Source: Gardnerella massiliensis
Lineage (GTDB): Bacteria; Actinomycetota; Actinomycetes; Actinomycetales; Bifidobacteriaceae
DNA: 64,000 nt
Reading direction: 5' to 3'
NCBI RefSeq assembly: GCF_003408845.1
Contig: NZ_LRTV01000001.1
Coordinates: 223,875-287,874, forward strand
In this document: piece after piece, positions 36,893-45,664 of the stretch
How the letters are laid out: every line of letters starts with the position of its first letter
Numbering within the stretch: position 1 is the first letter of the stretch
Program-made: the position numbers and the translations under genes
Notes under the pieces: generated by a model
What the model saw: the letters and a program-made list of their open reading frames with translations, nothing else
Databases searched by the model: none
Told to the model about the DNA's origin: nothing

Positions 36893-38407
36893 ATGACTGA
36901 TGAAGTGATGGATCCGCAAAAGCTTGCGCTTAGCGTAGCTGTGGAAACTTCAGAACGCACAGACGCTGTTGGCGATTTTGTAACTTCGATAGACCTTGGT
37001 GATGGAGTTACCGATTTTCGTTTCGTAAGCAAGCTAGTTGGTTACGAAGGGTGGCAATGGTCCGTCACCTTGTATCACGATGAAGAATTGCAGCGCTGGA
37101 CGGTTAACGAATCCACGTTAATTCCTACAGATGATTCGCTGCTGCCACCTCCGTGGATTCCATGGAAGGATCGTTTAAAGCCAAGCGATCTTTCAGTTAT
37201 GGATACTATGGGGACAGAAGAAGACGATCCTCGCCTCGAAGATGGTTTCCGTCCAACCCGTCGCATTGAGCGCGAGCTAACAAACTCTCGCGAAGACGAT
37301 GAAGCAAAAACTGAAGAAGGAAACGACAATACTGTTATTTCGGAAGGCAATGCCACCGTTTCAGACGGCATGGCTTCAGAAAATGGTACTTCGGAAGATA
37401 GTACTTCGGAAAGTGACGTTTCAGAAAATAGTGCTTCAGAAAATAGTGCGGAATACCCAGCCACCGATGAAAATCAGCCTGAAAAATCTCAAAATCTTAC
37501 TGAGCAGCAGGATTCTCAAGTACTATTCGATGAAGACGAAGATCTTGAGGAAGCAGTATCAACTCTGCGATTGTCTCGCAGACGAGTGATGACAGCTGAA
37601 GCCCTTTCACAAACGGCTAAACGCTGGTATTCCGGACAGCACGGACCAAAATCGCTATCAACAAAAGTAGCTGATGGTAAAGCATGCTCTTCCTGTGGTT
37701 TTATGATTCCGCTAGCCGGAAGCTTAGGTTCCATGTTTGGAGTGTGTGCAAACATGTGGAGTCCAGACGATGGGCGAGTGGTATCACTCGATCACGCCTG
37801 CGGCGAGCATTCAGACATTGAACCTCCTGAACCGTCTCAGCTATGGATACAGTCGGCACCAGCCTACGACGATTATCATATTGACATTCTTCAGCAAGCA
37901 CCTCGCGATGAACGTGCAGATGTTGAACTTATTGAGGAAGCTATTGAGGATAGTAAAGAAAATCGCCGCAGAAAGCGTAAAGTAGCCAATAGAACTCATG
38001 ACGAAAAGTCAAGTGCTAAAAAAGTATTAGCGGAAACTTCTGAAACCGCTGAAACCACTGGAACAACTGATAAAACAGTTGACGCAGAAACAGCAACGAC
38101 GACTAAGACACCAGAGCAGCAGTCTGTAACCCAAACAGATCGCAGTAGCGACAGCAATCTTCACACAGTCGAAGCTCAAGAGTCTAAAGAACAATCGGAA
38201 CAATCGGAACAGCTTGTGCAGCAAGATCGAGTGGAAACTGTAACGCAAGATGCCGAAGTTGACAGAGCTATCGATACTGTCGATATTAATGACACTATCG
38301 ATACTCAACAAGTTGACGAAACCACGCAAACGAAAAATCGCGCTCGTTCTACAGCTTCTACGGCAATGCACTTATACAAAAGGAAATCCCGCAGGCAACA
38401 CAAGTAG
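36893..38407 (+). CDS. DUF3027 family protein with long acidic, disordered regions
   Basis: 504 residues from ATG 36893. The N-terminal DUF3027 core (GYEGWQWSVTLY, LLPPPWIPWKDRL) is split from a second conserved part (CSSCGFMIPLAGSLGSMFGVC, about residues 264-284, a cysteine-containing motif; then HACGEHSD) by a Ser/Glu-rich linker. That linker contains short repeats of the type SEN(S/G)(T/A)SE. The C-terminal 150 residues are Glu/Thr/Asp-rich and probably disordered. Actinobacterial family of unknown role; sits between a cold-shock protein and clpC. Confidence 0.8.
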   Translation: MTDEVMDPQKLALSVAVETSERTDAVGDFVTSIDLGDGVTDFRFVSKLVGYEGWQWSVTLYHDEELQRWTVNESTLIPTDDSLLPPPWIPWKDRLKPSDLSVMDTMGTEEDDPRLEDGFRPTRRIERELTNSREDDEAKTEEGNDNTVISEGNATVSDGMASENGTSEDSTSESDVSENSASENSAEYPATDENQPEKSQNLTEQQDSQVLFDEDEDLEEAVSTLRLSRRRVMTAEALSQTAKRWYSGQHGPKSLSTKVADGKACSSCGFMIPLAGSLGSMFGVCANMWSPDDGRVVSLDHACGEHSDIEPPEPSQLWIQSAPAYDDYHIDILQQAPRDERADVELIEEAIEDSKENRRRKRKVANRTHDEKSSAKKVLAETSETAETTGTTDKTVDAETATTTKTPEQQSVTQTDRSSDSNLHTVEAQESKEQSEQSEQLVQQDRVETVTQDAEVDRAIDTVDINDTIDTQQVDETTQTKNRARSTASTAMHLYKRKSRRQHK

Positions 38408-38524
38408 ATAGTAAGTATTGGTCTATTCGCATACATAGCACGTACATAGTCACGTACATAGGGGGTAACTTCGCGTCATGGCGACTCGTTACCATAGAAC
38501 GAAGGAAAAGAACGGAAGGCAGTT

Positions 38525-41173
38525 ATGTTTGAACGGTTCACTGACCGCGCACGACGCGTAATTGTGCTAGCTCAAGAAGAGGCTCGCTCGCTTCAGCACA
38601 ACTATATTGGCACTGAGCATATTTTGCTTGGGCTTATTCGCGAAGGCGAAGGTATAGCAGCAAAAGCGTTAAGCTCAAAAGGCGTAGATTTAGAAGGCAC
38701 GCGCAAGCAGGTTGAAGAAATGATTGGGAAAGGAACAGTAGCCCCAAGTGGCCACATTCCTTTCACACCACACGCTAAACAAGTGTTGGAATTGAGCTTG
38801 CGTGAAGCACTACAGCTTGGACACAGTTATATTGGTACTGAGCATATTCTTCTAGGCTTACTTCGTGAAGGCGAAGGCATTGGCACCCAGGTACTCATAA
38901 AAATGGAAGTCGATCTTGGGGACTTGAGAAGCACTGTAGTCGATTTAATTCGTGGAACCACTGATTCCAGCAATAATGGTGAGAAAGGCGAATTAGCGAA
39001 CGCCGGTAGCGTACAAGATAAGAGTAACAAGTCCGGTTCTGCGTTACTCGATCAATTTGGACGAAATTTGACGCTCGAGGCTCAAGAAGGCAAGCTTGAT
39101 CCAGTTATTGGTCGTTCTGAAGAAATAGAACGAGTGATGGTTGTGCTTTCTCGCCGCACGAAAAACAATCCTGTGTTAATTGGCGAGCCAGGCGTTGGTA
39201 AAACCGCAGTAGTTGAAGGTCTTGCACAAAAGATTGTTGCAGGCGATGTGCCAGAAACCTTAAAAGGTAAGCAGGTATATTCCCTAGACCTCGGCTCAAT
39301 GGTTGCAGGTTCGCGTTATCGCGGTGATTTCGAAGAGCGCTTGAAGAAGGTGCTGAAGGAAATCAAATTGCGCGGAAACATTGTACTGTTCATCGATGAA
39401 ATTCACACCATCGTTGGAGCTGGCTCTGCTGACGGAGCGTTGGGCGCTTCCGACATGCTTAAGCCAATGCTTGCACGAGGCGAGCTACAGACTATTGGTG
39501 CTACTACTACTGATGAGTATCGTAAATATATCGAAAAGGATGCCGCATTAGAGCGTCGTTTCCAGCCAATTCAGGTTCCAGAACCTACTATTGCTGAAAC
39601 GATTGAGATTCTTAAAGGCTTGCGTTCGCGTTACGAGAATCATCATAACGTAACAATTACGGACGGCGCTTTGCAATCCTCCGCGGAACTTTCTGACCGC
39701 TATATTCAAGACCGTCACCTTCCAGATAAAGCTATCGACCTTATCGACGAAGCTGGCGCACGCTTGCGAATTAAGCGTTTGACTCAGCCGCCTGAGCTTA
39801 AAGAACTCAATCATAAGATTGCTAAACTTTCTGAGAAGAAGGATGAGGCAATTAAGAGGCAGGACTTTGAGGAAGCTGCAAATCTTCGTGACGATCAAGA
39901 AAAACTTGAAAATGAGGCTGCGGAGAAAGAAAAGGCGTGGCGAGAAGGCGAATCTAACGTCAAGATGGTTGTTGACGAAGACATGATCGCTTCTGTTGTT
40001 TCAAGTACTACGGGTATTCCGGTAGTAAAACTTACGCAAGCTGAATCTCAGAAGCTCCTTCAAATGGAAGCTGAACTACATAAGCGTATCGTCGGACAGG
40101 ACGAGGCTGTGTCAGCTTTGGCTCGTTCTATTCGTCGCGCGCGTGTTGGTTTGAAGGATCCTAAGCGTCCTTCTGGTTCATTTATTTTTGCTGGTCCTAC
40201 TGGCGTCGGTAAAACGGAACTCGCTAAGGCGTTGGCAAACTTCCTGTTTGACGATGACGATGCTTTGATTCGCGTTGACATGTCTGAATTTGCTGAAAAG
40301 TATGCTGCTTCTAGGCTTTTCGGCGCACCTCCAGGATACGTCGGTTACGAAGAAGGCGGCGAACTTACAGAAAAAGTTCGCAGAAAGCCGTTCTCTGTGG
40401 TGCTTTTTGACGAGATTGAGAAAGCTCACCCAGATATTTTCAACACGCTGCTTCAGGTGTTAGATGATGGTCACTTAACCGACGGACAAGGACGTAAAGT
40501 GGACTTTAAGAATACGATTATTATTCTTACCACAAACCTTGGCACGCGAGACATCGCTAAGACCGCTAATACTGGTTTTACACTCGGTAATAATTCAGAT
40601 TCTAACTATCAGCGTATGAAGGATCAGGTTAATTCTGAATTGAAGCGTCACTTCCGTCCAGAATTCCTGAACCGCTTGGACGATACTATTGTGTTCCGTC
40701 AGCTTACGGAGACGGAAGTTCGCGAAATTGTCGATATGGATGTGAAGCAGCTTAATGCTCGCTTGTTCGATCGCCATATGACACTTGAACTTACCGATGC
40801 AGCAAAGAATTTGCTCGCTCAGAAGGGCTTTGATCCACTGCTCGGTGCTCGTCCGCTGCGTCGCGTGATTCAGCGTGACATTGAGGATACGATTTCTGAG
40901 AAGATTCTTCTTGGTAATTTGACGGACGGTGAGCGCATAGTAGTTGACTCTGAAGGCGAAGGATTGCTAGGGGAGTTTACTTTTAAGAGCCAGCAGTTTG
41001 ATATTGCTGAGTTGTATGAATCTAGCAAGTCTTCTAATGAAGACGCTGAAGATAACTCTGCAGAGGATTCTGGTAACAACTCTGAAAGCAGTGCTGAAGA
41101 TGGCTCTGAAAGCAATACTGGAAACAGTGCTGAAAACGAAGCTGCTGATAAAACTGGCAGTGAAATAAAATAA
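38525..41173 (+). CDS. clpC: ATP-dependent Clp protease ATP-binding subunit ClpC
   Basis: 882 residues. N-terminal pair of Clp_N repeats ([13 protein letters not shown] twice, residues about 25 and 100), first AAA+ with [14 protein letters not shown], a UVR/linker coiled coil ([14 protein letters not shown]), second AAA+ with [14 protein letters not shown], then a C-terminal D2 domain. The last 60 residues are an Asp/Ser/Asn-rich tail. Unfolds substrates for ClpP. An inverted repeat TCGC-N6-GCGA lies at 38471-38484 before the gene; it resembles but does not fit the ClgR box spacing. Confidence 0.96.
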   Translation: MFERFTDRARRVIVLAQEEARSLQHNYIGTEHILLGLIREGEGIAAKALSSKGVDLEGTRKQVEEMIGKGTVAPSGHIPFTPHAKQVLELSLREALQLGHSYIGTEHILLGLLREGEGIGTQVLIKMEVDLGDLRSTVVDLIRGTTDSSNNGEKGELANAGSVQDKSNKSGSALLDQFGRNLTLEAQEGKLDPVIGRSEEIERVMVVLSRRTKNNPVLIGEPGVGKTAVVEGLAQKIVAGDVPETLKGKQVYSLDLGSMVAGSRYRGDFEERLKKVLKEIKLRGNIVLFIDEIHTIVGAGSADGALGASDMLKPMLARGELQTIGATTTDEYRKYIEKDAALERRFQPIQVPEPTIAETIEILKGLRSRYENHHNVTITDGALQSSAELSDRYIQDRHLPDKAIDLIDEAGARLRIKRLTQPPELKELNHKIAKLSEKKDEAIKRQDFEEAANLRDDQEKLENEAAEKEKAWREGESNVKMVVDEDMIASVVSSTTGIPVVKLTQAESQKLLQMEAELHKRIVGQDEAVSALARSIRRARVGLKDPKRPSGSFIFAGPTGVGKTELAKALANFLFDDDDALIRVDMSEFAEKYAASRLFGAPPGYVGYEEGGELTEKVRRKPFSVVLFDEIEKAHPDIFNTLLQVLDDGHLTDGQGRKVDFKNTIIILTTNLGTRDIAKTANTGFTLGNNSDSNYQRMKDQVNSELKRHFRPEFLNRLDDTIVFRQLTETEVREIVDMDVKQLNARLFDRHMTLELTDAAKNLLAQKGFDPLLGARPLRRVIQRDIEDTISEKILLGNLTDGERIVVDSEGEGLLGEFTFKSQQFDIAELYESSKSSNEDAEDNSAEDSGNNSESSAEDGSESNTGNSAENEAADKTGSEIK

Positions 41174-41185
41174 TTCTAAATAACG

Positions 41186-41221
41186 AAAAAATCCCGGCGC
41201 GTAAATCTCGTCGGGATTTTT
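41186..41221 (+). terminator. intrinsic terminator of clpC
   Basis: Stem AAAAATCCCG / CGGGATTTTT with a 16-nt interior and T-rich trailer, 12 bp past the stop; probably bidirectional. Confidence 0.85.
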
Positions 41222-41249
41222 GTTTTTATAGGTTTGCTTACATAGTTTT

Positions 41250-41936
41250 TTACTTAGTAGCTGTGTCAGAAGCCATGCACATTACATTAGCTGCTGAACC
41301 AGTTGCACTCTTATGAGAAACCTGCTTACCGTCAACAGTAATTGAGCACTCAACTTGGTAATTATCTGGCGTTGGATTATTAACGTCCAGCTTTGGACTA
41401 GCCATAATCATCCAATCCTTTTGAGCATCCTTACCAGTCAAAACTTTCTCCCAAACACCATTGTCAGAACTTTCATTACTGCTTGAACCAGCAACCGTCA
41501 AGTTGATATCTGTAGGAGCAGTGCCCTTAACTTCAATCTTCATTTCTTTGGCGTTCTCATTAGCAATCCCTTTTGCCATGTTATCCATCTTTTTACTTGC
41601 TTTGTTCATGGACTCTGTGGCTTTATTCAAAGAGGCGCTGAAACTAGCTTGCATTGACAAAGTGATTACTATAGAAAGAATGCCAAGAATAAGGCCAGCA
41701 ATCACCATTCCGCGACCACGTTTCTTTCCCTTTTTACCTGTTGCACGGAACGAGCAGCCAGAAAATATAATGGCCAATACGCCAAGAACAAGGCATAAAT
41801 TGTTTATGATTGGCACAAACGAAAATACTATGCTAACAATGCCCAATACAAGCGCAGATACTCCAAGCCCGCTCAAATGCTTGTATTCATTATGTTGATC
41901 ATTTGCTGGAGGCATGGCCGTATTCCCTTCGTTCAT
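41250..41936 (-). CDS. DUF4190-type membrane protein with extracytoplasmic C-terminal domain
   Basis: 228 residues. The first two or three hydrophobic helices (about 24-48, 48-62, 76-100) include the DUF4190 pattern LGVSALVLGIVSIVF. A helical stretch and a beta-rich C-terminal domain with two Cys (C202, C222) follow; this domain faintly recalls MmpS-like accessory domains. Good AAAGGAAAG ribosome-binding site. Convergent with clpC. Function unknown. Confidence 0.7.
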   Translation of the reverse strand: MNEGNTAMPPANDQHNEYKHLSGLGVSALVLGIVSIVFSFVPIINNLCLVLGVLAIIFSGCSFRATGKKGKKRGRGMVIAGLILGILSIVITLSMQASFSASLNKATESMNKASKKMDNMAKGIANENAKEMKIEVKGTAPTDINLTVAGSSSNESSDNGVWEKVLTGKDAQKDWMIMASPKLDVNNPTPDNYQVECSITVDGKQVSHKSATGSAANVMCMASDTATK

Positions 41937-42156
41937 CTTTCTTCCTTTCCTAATTCGATTTGAAAATTATGCAACTTTTTATGACTAAAACAAAAAATCG
42001 CATGCGTAAAATAAATCTTATTCACTTAAAAAAAAAAGCAACATTTTTCCATGCTATTGTGGATAAAAGGTGCCAGAAGATTCACAATTTAATTGCTCAT
42101 TGTTTTTGAGAAAGTAAATATGCTAGAGGGTCGCACAAAACCGGCGACCCTCTGCT

Positions 42157-42195
42157 AACAGCAATCAACACTTCCTATAGTAAAGTGAGCTTGTC
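42157..42195. repeat. 39-bp direct repeat, copy A
   Basis: Begins AACAGCAATCAACACTTCC and ends GTGAGCTTGTC. Copy B at 44259-44297 differs at one base only. The core CACTT-N9-AAGTG is palindromic. Together the copies bracket the second Panacea locus (about 2.1 kb). Confidence 0.85.
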
Positions 42196-42290
42196 GCGCA
42201 TAAAGAATTATAGCAAGTTATAGTCAAAGAAAAAAGCAAAAAACTCTAGGTTTTTGGCCTATAACCCTATAACCCTAATAATTGGCAAAC

Positions 42291-42322
42291 TTTTTAACGA
42301 TAGCTTTTTCTATCGTTAAAAA
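42291..42322. terminator. bidirectional terminator hairpin
   Basis: Perfect 13-bp stem with a 6-nt loop and T/A-rich arms; no gene ends nearby, so it may insulate the second toxin-antitoxin locus from upstream reading. Confidence 0.6.
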
Positions 42323-42430
42323 GTGCACCCACTATCCATTCTGTGCACTCAAAAAAGTGTACTATACTCGGATCTCTCAATCCAACTGGAACAATTCTAA
42401 TATTACAATGTACCAATTAGTACAAACCCC

Positions 42431-42458
42431 TTGATTTCTGAACAACTTTTAGTACAAT
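42431..42458 (+). promoter_or_regulatory. promoter and candidate operator of the second Panacea locus
   Basis: TTGATT (42431-42436), 16-bp spacer, TACAAT (42453-42458). GTAC motifs surround it: inverted repeat TGTAC-N6-GTACA at 42409-42424, and GTACAATAGTAC at 42452-42463 overlapping the -10. Autoregulation by the MqsA-like part of the antitoxin is a reasonable inference. Confidence 0.6.
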
Positions 42459-42477
42459 AGTACACGAAGGGAGTTAG

Positions 42478-42705
42478 GGGGAAGTCGATGATTTTTGTCA
42501 TAGTCTACAAAACATGAAGATAGGATACGAGCGCGAAGTTCTTTATGTTTTCGTTCCTAGAATAACATTGGCTAATGCGTTGGGAAAACAAGAGTTGGTA
42601 GACATATATACGAAGTTTAACGTAATTAAAGGTAAGAATGGAAGAAGAACAATTGTGATCTCTTTTCATAAGCGTAATAAGCCTATTGGTTATTTGTTTA
42701 GATAG
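42478..42705 (+). pseudogene. 5'-truncated toxin gene of the second Panacea locus
   Basis: The open frame reads EVDDFCHSLQN, then GYEREVLYVFVPR and TIVISFHKRNKPI, aligning with the last 75 or so residues of the toxin at 3483-3890 (EVEDFCHSLKN, YEYETLYVFAPR, TVVISFHKANK). An in-frame TAG at 42475 closes it upstream and the first 60 residues are missing. Only an internal ATG at 42514 could start a 63-residue product. The promoter sits directly before the break, so the deletion removed the N-terminal coding half while keeping transcription of the antitoxin. Confidence 0.8.
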
Positions 42706-42728
42706 GGAATTTTAAAGGAGGAATTATT

Positions 42729-43724
42729 ATGAGCGTAAGAGTTGTATTTTGTGAAGAATGTAGAGATGAAGTTTCATATACTGTTGAAGAAAAGGAGATG
42801 ACTGGAACTATTCGTGGTGTTCAGTATCACTATGTTGGCAGGGAAGCAAAGTGCGCTAATTGTGGAGCATATGTAGATGTTGAAGAAATTAGTGGATCTA
42901 ATTTGAAAGCGCTTTATGATGTTTACCGAAAAGAGAATGGAATTGTTTCTCTTGAAAAGATTAGAGCAATTCCTGAACGTTATGATATTGGTAAGCGTCC
43001 ACTGTCAATACTTTTGGGATGGGGAGAACACACGTTTACTCGTTATGCAGATGGTGATATACCGACTCGGCAATATTCTGAAACTTTGAATCGACTATTT
43101 GATGATCCTGCTTATTATCTGAGTATTTTGGAGGAAAATAAGGGTCGATTGATTTCTCAGCAGACTTACGAGAAAAGTTATAAAGCTGTTACAGCTTTGA
43201 TTGGTAATAATGGCATGCTTGATGGGAAGATAAGTGAAGTTGTTGCATATCTTCTAAATCAGTGCGAGGATATCACGCCATTAGCGTTGCAGAAGAGTCT
43301 TTATTATATACAGGGATTCTTCTATGCATTTTTCAAAAAGTACATTTTTGTTGAGGATTGTGAAGCTTGGGCGCATGGGCCTGTTTACAGGGATATTTAT
43401 GCGAAGTATTCGGATTATCATTTTGATCCGATTTCAAAGGTTGAATCATTTGATTCTTCTATATTTACCGCTCAGGAGAAGGCTGTTTTAGATAGTGTGA
43501 TACGAAATATTTGTTGTTACAGTGGAAAGATTTTGGAAGACTTCACTCACAATGAGTCTCCGTGGATTAATACTAGGGGGGATCTTCCAGATGATGCTTC
43601 TTCAAATAAGATTATTGATAAACAGATGATTGGGGATTATTTTATGAAAATCAAAGAGCAGTATGGAATGAATTCTCCTAGAGATATCCAATCGTATACG
43701 AAAGCTGTGTTTGCTAGTCTGTAA
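42729..43724 (+). CDS. Panacea (DUF4065) antitoxin with MqsA-like zinc finger and HTH, second copy
   Basis: 331 residues with the same architecture as the copy at 2318-3427: paired Cys (FCEEC, CANC), HTH (IGKRPLSILLGWGEHTF), then the Panacea domain (ITPLALQKSLYYIQG, WAHGPVYRDIY). The linker before the Panacea domain and a segment near residue 245 are shorter than in the other copy. Excellent ribosome-binding site AAAGGAGG. The adjoining toxin is truncated, leaving an orphan antitoxin that might still neutralise the intact paralogous toxin at 3483 or foreign toxins. Confidence 0.88.
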   Translation: MSVRVVFCEECRDEVSYTVEEKEMTGTIRGVQYHYVGREAKCANCGAYVDVEEISGSNLKALYDVYRKENGIVSLEKIRAIPERYDIGKRPLSILLGWGEHTFTRYADGDIPTRQYSETLNRLFDDPAYYLSILEENKGRLISQQTYEKSYKAVTALIGNNGMLDGKISEVVAYLLNQCEDITPLALQKSLYYIQGFFYAFFKKYIFVEDCEAWAHGPVYRDIYAKYSDYHFDPISKVESFDSSIFTAQEKAVLDSVIRNICCYSGKILEDFTHNESPWINTRGDLPDDASSNKIIDKQMIGDYFMKIKEQYGMNSPRDIQSYTKAVFASL

Positions 43725-43736
43725 GGAGGCTTTTAT

Positions 43737-43970
43737 ATGGAACGAAGCGAACACCATGTAGTTCATAACCCGAATGGTGGATGGGATGTGAAACGAAATG
43801 ATTCACAACGCGCAAGCATTCATACTGCAACAAAAGTTGAAGCATTAAAAGCTGGCAGAATAATCAGCAGAAATCAGGGTACTGAATTTATTGTTCATGG
43901 TATAGATGGCAGAATTCAGAATTCTGATAGTCATGGGAATGACCCGTGCCCTCCTCGTGATAGAAAATAA
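43737..43970 (+). CDS. DUF2188 family protein
   Basis: 77 residues. The DUF2188 pattern is clear: HHVVHNPNGGWDVKR, then ATKVEALKAGRIISRNQGTEFIVHG and GRIQNSDSHGNDP (given here as separate blocks). Starts 12 bp after the antitoxin stop with GGAGG ahead, so it is co-transcribed. DUF2188 proteins are small soluble proteins common in mobile regions; function unknown. Confidence 0.85.
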   Translation: MERSEHHVVHNPNGGWDVKRNDSQRASIHTATKVEALKAGRIISRNQGTEFIVHGIDGRIQNSDSHGNDPCPPRDRK

Positions 43971-43988
43971 TTTTGGGTTACAACCCGT

Positions 43989-44004
43989 CCTATAACCCTA
44001 TAAC
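43989..44004. repeat. CCTATAACCCTATAAC repeat, second copy
   Basis: A 16-bp identical word found at 42258-42273 and here, on both sides of the second Panacea locus inside the 39-bp repeats. Confidence 0.6.
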
Positions 44005-44139
44005 ACTGAATTAGCTGAAAAACAAAAAGAACCCCCAGGTTTGAGCACTGTTAGTAGGCTTAGGGGTCTGCTATCATCAATCACTCTATCACTATTTCTA
44101 AATATTTGCTATTCCTATTCAACGACTCAAAATAAAAGA

Positions 44140-44188
44140 GGGAGCCGAAACTATGCCAGCTCCCACAGGTGCGTGTCCGCAAACGCAC
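44140..44188 (+). other. tandem hairpins in a gene-free stretch
   Basis: Two adjacent hairpins: GGGAGC / GCTCCC (44140-44164) and GTGCGT / ACGCAC (44169-44188), followed by an AT-rich stretch with TTTTTATTG. The whole 43971-44665 interval has no convincing gene. It may specify a small structured RNA or a double terminator. Confidence 0.4.
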
Positions 44189-44258
44189 ACCGCAATTACA
44201 TTTTTATTGTACCCTATAGTGTTTAAAAAGCTAATTAATAAGTTCTTAGTAGAAATGC

Positions 44259-44297
44259 AACAGCAATCAACACTTCCTATAGTGAAGTGAGCTTGTC
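44259..44297. repeat. 39-bp direct repeat, copy B
   Basis: One mismatch from copy A at 42157-42195. In this copy the internal palindrome is better (CACTTC-N7-GAAGTG). Confidence 0.85.
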
Positions 44298-44665
44298 ACA
44301 TGTATGAGTATGTACAAATTTTGATGTTTTTACGAATTTTATGACTGTGTTGCTGCAGTCATAATTGTTAAATATAATAAGAGAAGATATATCTGATTAT
44401 TCTTCTCATACGGAGTAGGGATATGTGATGCTTATATGTGTTTATAGGGGAAGAATGAGAATTATAAGCAGATTATATAGATGCACTTTAATAAGTATAA
44501 GTGATATATAACTTAAGAGGAGAGTCATTGCGGCGGTAATTTGATTACTAGGTTTAAGAGAAAAAAGAGTTTGATTATATGAATATGTCAACAAAATTAT
44601 TTGCCTCGTTTGACTAAAAATTGAAGACTTATTGAAATGGTTGTTAAGTTTAAGGAAATGAGTAA

Positions 44666-45664
44666 ATGAGTAAATCAACTCCTGGTTATACTTTTGAGCA
44701 GAATGTTGATGAGCAAACATTGGCTGAGAAATATCCTAAAGTTTTCTCTGCTTTATTGTTAGATCATACAACAAAACGCAATATTTGCTGGGCGACAAAT
44801 GATTATAAAGATTGTGGTCATATGCATCAAGCAAATTCCGAGATAACCGTTGCTTCAATTACTGGTAAATATTCAGGACTGATTGCACCTAGAACATCAA
44901 AATCTCGCGAATTGCAAACATCTCGAACAAAAAATAAGGCTGAGGTGTTTACACCGTCTTGGATTTGCAATGAACAAAATAATTTGGTTGATGAGGCATG
45001 GTTTGGTAGATCTAATGTTTTTAATCGTACTAGTGACAAGAGCTGGATTTCTACCACGGAAAAAATTGAGTTTCCAAATCAATCTTCTAAAAGTTGGGTC
45101 TCATATGTAGATGAACAGCGAATGGAAATAACATGTGGAGAAGCTCCTTATTTAGTTAGTCGTTATGATGCAACAACTGGCGAAATAATTCCACTTAAGC
45201 AACGTATTGGACTTTTAGATCGCAAGCTTAGAATAGTTACAGAGAATACTAATAATGAAACAGATTGGCTCAAATGGTCTAAACGTGCATTTGAGTCTAT
45301 ATATGGTTTCGAATATCAAGGAGATAGTCTGCTTTTAGCAAGAGAAAACCTTCTTGCAACGTATGTTGATTATATGCGTGATTCGCTTAATAGAAAACCT
45401 ACAGAGTCAGAACTTTTAAGCATAGCAACTATTATTTCCTGGAACATCTGGCAAATGGATGGCCTTACGGGATGCCCTCCTTATTGCAGTGAGACACCAA
45501 AAAACGTACAACCAACTTTATTTGATTTTGAAGAAAACGAGAAAAATATAGATTCTCAAACTTCAACATCCTGTCAAATAAAAGATTGGCTCACTAATAA
45601 AACCAACACATTTAATGACTTACTTTTACAGGAGAAAAACAATGAAGCAAGTAGACAATCTTGA
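44666..45664 (+). CDS. restriction endonuclease subunit M-like protein
   Basis: 332 residues, AT-rich. Contains TKNKAEVFTPSWICNEQNN, which resembles methylase motif X (the EVFTP entry of gamma N6-adenine methylases). It lacks a recognisable motif I glycine loop and any NPPY/DPPY catalytic motif, so it cannot be a complete methylase. It overlaps the start of the big helicase-methylase gene by 23 bp, implying coupling and a shared complex. Reasonable as an accessory or specificity subunit of that restriction-modification enzyme. Family recognition moderate, role inferred. Confidence 0.6.
   Translation: MSKSTPGYTFEQNVDEQTLAEKYPKVFSALLLDHTTKRNICWATNDYKDCGHMHQANSEITVASITGKYSGLIAPRTSKSRELQTSRTKNKAEVFTPSWICNEQNNLVDEAWFGRSNVFNRTSDKSWISTTEKIEFPNQSSKSWVSYVDEQRMEITCGEAPYLVSRYDATTGEIIPLKQRIGLLDRKLRIVTENTNNETDWLKWSKRAFESIYGFEYQGDSLLLARENLLATYVDYMRDSLNRKPTESELLSIATIISWNIWQMDGLTGCPPYCSETPKNVQPTLFDFEENEKNIDSQTSTSCQIKDWLTNKTNTFNDLLLQEKNNEASRQS

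Larger units (their letters stand above)
41937..42430. other. intergenic boundary of the accessory island: hairpins, no gene
   Basis: No credible coding sequence. It holds a perfect 10-bp hairpin AGAGGGTCGC / GCGACCCTCT (42125-42153), copy A of a 39-bp repeat (42157-42195) and a CCTATAACCCTATAAC motif (42258-42273, present again at 43989-44004). A perfect 13-bp terminator-like hairpin TTTTTAACGATAG / CTATCGTTAAAAA is at 42291-42322. Base composition falls sharply from here on. Confidence 0.75.

Noticed and set aside
38471-38484. TCGC-N6-GCGA before clpC as a ClgR operator
   Set aside because: Spacing and flanks do not fit the ClgR consensus known to me; kept only as a remark in the clpC entry.
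44041-44226. 61-codon frame spanning the tandem hairpins, possible small toxin
   Set aside because: No membrane helix or ribosome-binding site; the hairpins inside it argue for RNA or terminator function.
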